NCBI GenBank assembly: GCA_965247245.1
Contig: CBDFGV010000002.1
Location: forward strand, 124,001 to 188,000
Source: Tectiglobus sp965247245
GTDB taxonomy: Bacteria > Pseudomonadota > Alphaproteobacteria > Rhizobiales > Hyphomicrobiaceae
Direction of reading: 5' to 3'
Length of the DNA: 64,000 nt
A model generated the notes under the pieces. The model did no database searches. It was not told the DNA's origin and saw only the letters and a program-made list of their open reading frames with translations. Shown here one piece after another: positions 63,847-64,000 of this stretch. Both the position numbers and the translations under genes were made by a program. Position 1 is the stretch's first letter. The number at the start of each line of letters is the position of its first letter.

Positions 63847-64000
63847 ATGAGCAACACACCAGACATCACTGCCACCTATGACGCCGTCATTGTCGGTGCT
63901 GGCTTTAGCGGCATGTACATGCTGATCCGGTTGCGAAAGCTAGGGCTCACGGCACGTATCTACGATACGGCGACTGATGTTGGCGGCACGTGGTATTGGA
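63847..64000 (+). CDS. Flavin-binding monooxygenase, N-terminal part (Baeyer-Villiger type)
   Basis: Only 51 codons lie in the window; the gene continues past the right edge. The FAD dinucleotide motif GAGFSG (17-22) in AVIVGAGFSGMYMLIRLRKLG and the VGGTWYW block that follows are typical of Baeyer-Villiger/FMO-like enzymes that oxidise ketones or other substrates with NADPH and O2. An in-frame ATG at 63832 is a second possible start. It follows the dioxygenase gene after 43 bases. Confidence 0.88.
   Translation, partial: MSNTPDITATYDAVIVGAGFSGMYMLIRLRKLGLTARIYDTATDVGGTWYW

Noticed and set aside
1..64000. CRISPR array, tRNA, rRNA or insertion sequence
   Set aside because: None of the intergenic gaps shows regular repeats, cloverleaf arms, rRNA blocks or transposase motifs.

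Overview
The window is bacterial, gene-dense and of moderate G+C. It looks alphaproteobacterial: a MarR-type EPS-associated regulator, an NnrU-family membrane protein, a MOSC protein and LprI-like secreted proteins are typical companions there. The genus cannot be fixed from the sequence. There is no rRNA, tRNA, CRISPR array or recognisable insertion sequence.

Layout. (1) 1-1100, minus strand: start of cysN and all of cysD (ATP sulfurylase). (2) 1.1-7.2 kb, loosely packed: an A+T-richer acyltransferase-3/SGNH O-acyltransferase, a small secreted-protein gene that looks frameshifted, a PhyH-type dioxygenase and a minus-strand methyltransferase. (3) 7.2-52.7 kb: a very long plus-strand glycan locus opened by a winged-helix regulator with a perfect palindrome just upstream. 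Genes inside are packed, mostly with ATGA/GTGA/TTGA overlaps. (4) 52.6-54.5 kb, minus strand: an O-antigen ligase/polymerase-like membrane protein, converging on and overlapping the last locus gene, and a small membrane protein. (5) 54.6-64 kb: ordinary accessory and metabolic genes (MOSC, NnrU, a Ser/Thr-rich membrane protein, a SLATT-like two-TM protein, small secreted proteins, cupredoxin, NTF2-like, enoyl-CoA hydratase, EamA transporter, TauD-type dioxygenase, start of a flavin monooxygenase).

How the glycan locus works together. It carries a complete-looking pseudaminic acid route (PseB, PseC, PseG fused to a GNAT domain that can serve as PseH, PseI, SpsF-type cytidylyltransferases and the Pse-associated methylase). 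It also has two separate NeuB/NeuC pairs for other nonulosonic acids, two NeuA-type CMP-sugar synthetases, and three Gfo/Idh/MocA oxidoreductases. Other sugar donors come from a UDP-sulfoquinovose synthase, GDP-mannose dehydratase plus GDP-fucose synthase, a second GMD-like enzyme and a DegT aminotransferase. At least five PAPS-sulfotransferase-like proteins, four methyltransferases and about nine glycosyltransferases (one GT2, the rest GT-B) complete it. One fused ABC exporter, possibly a PglK-like flippase, and the ligase/polymerase-like protein are the only export or assembly genes; no Wzx, Wza, Wzc or initiating phosphoglycosyltransferase is in view. My inference is a surface glycan (O-antigen, capsule or protein-linked) that is strongly acidic, carrying up to three kinds of nonulosonic acid plus sulfoquinovose and sulfate esters. 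The ATP sulfurylase genes at the left edge would suit its sulfate demand.
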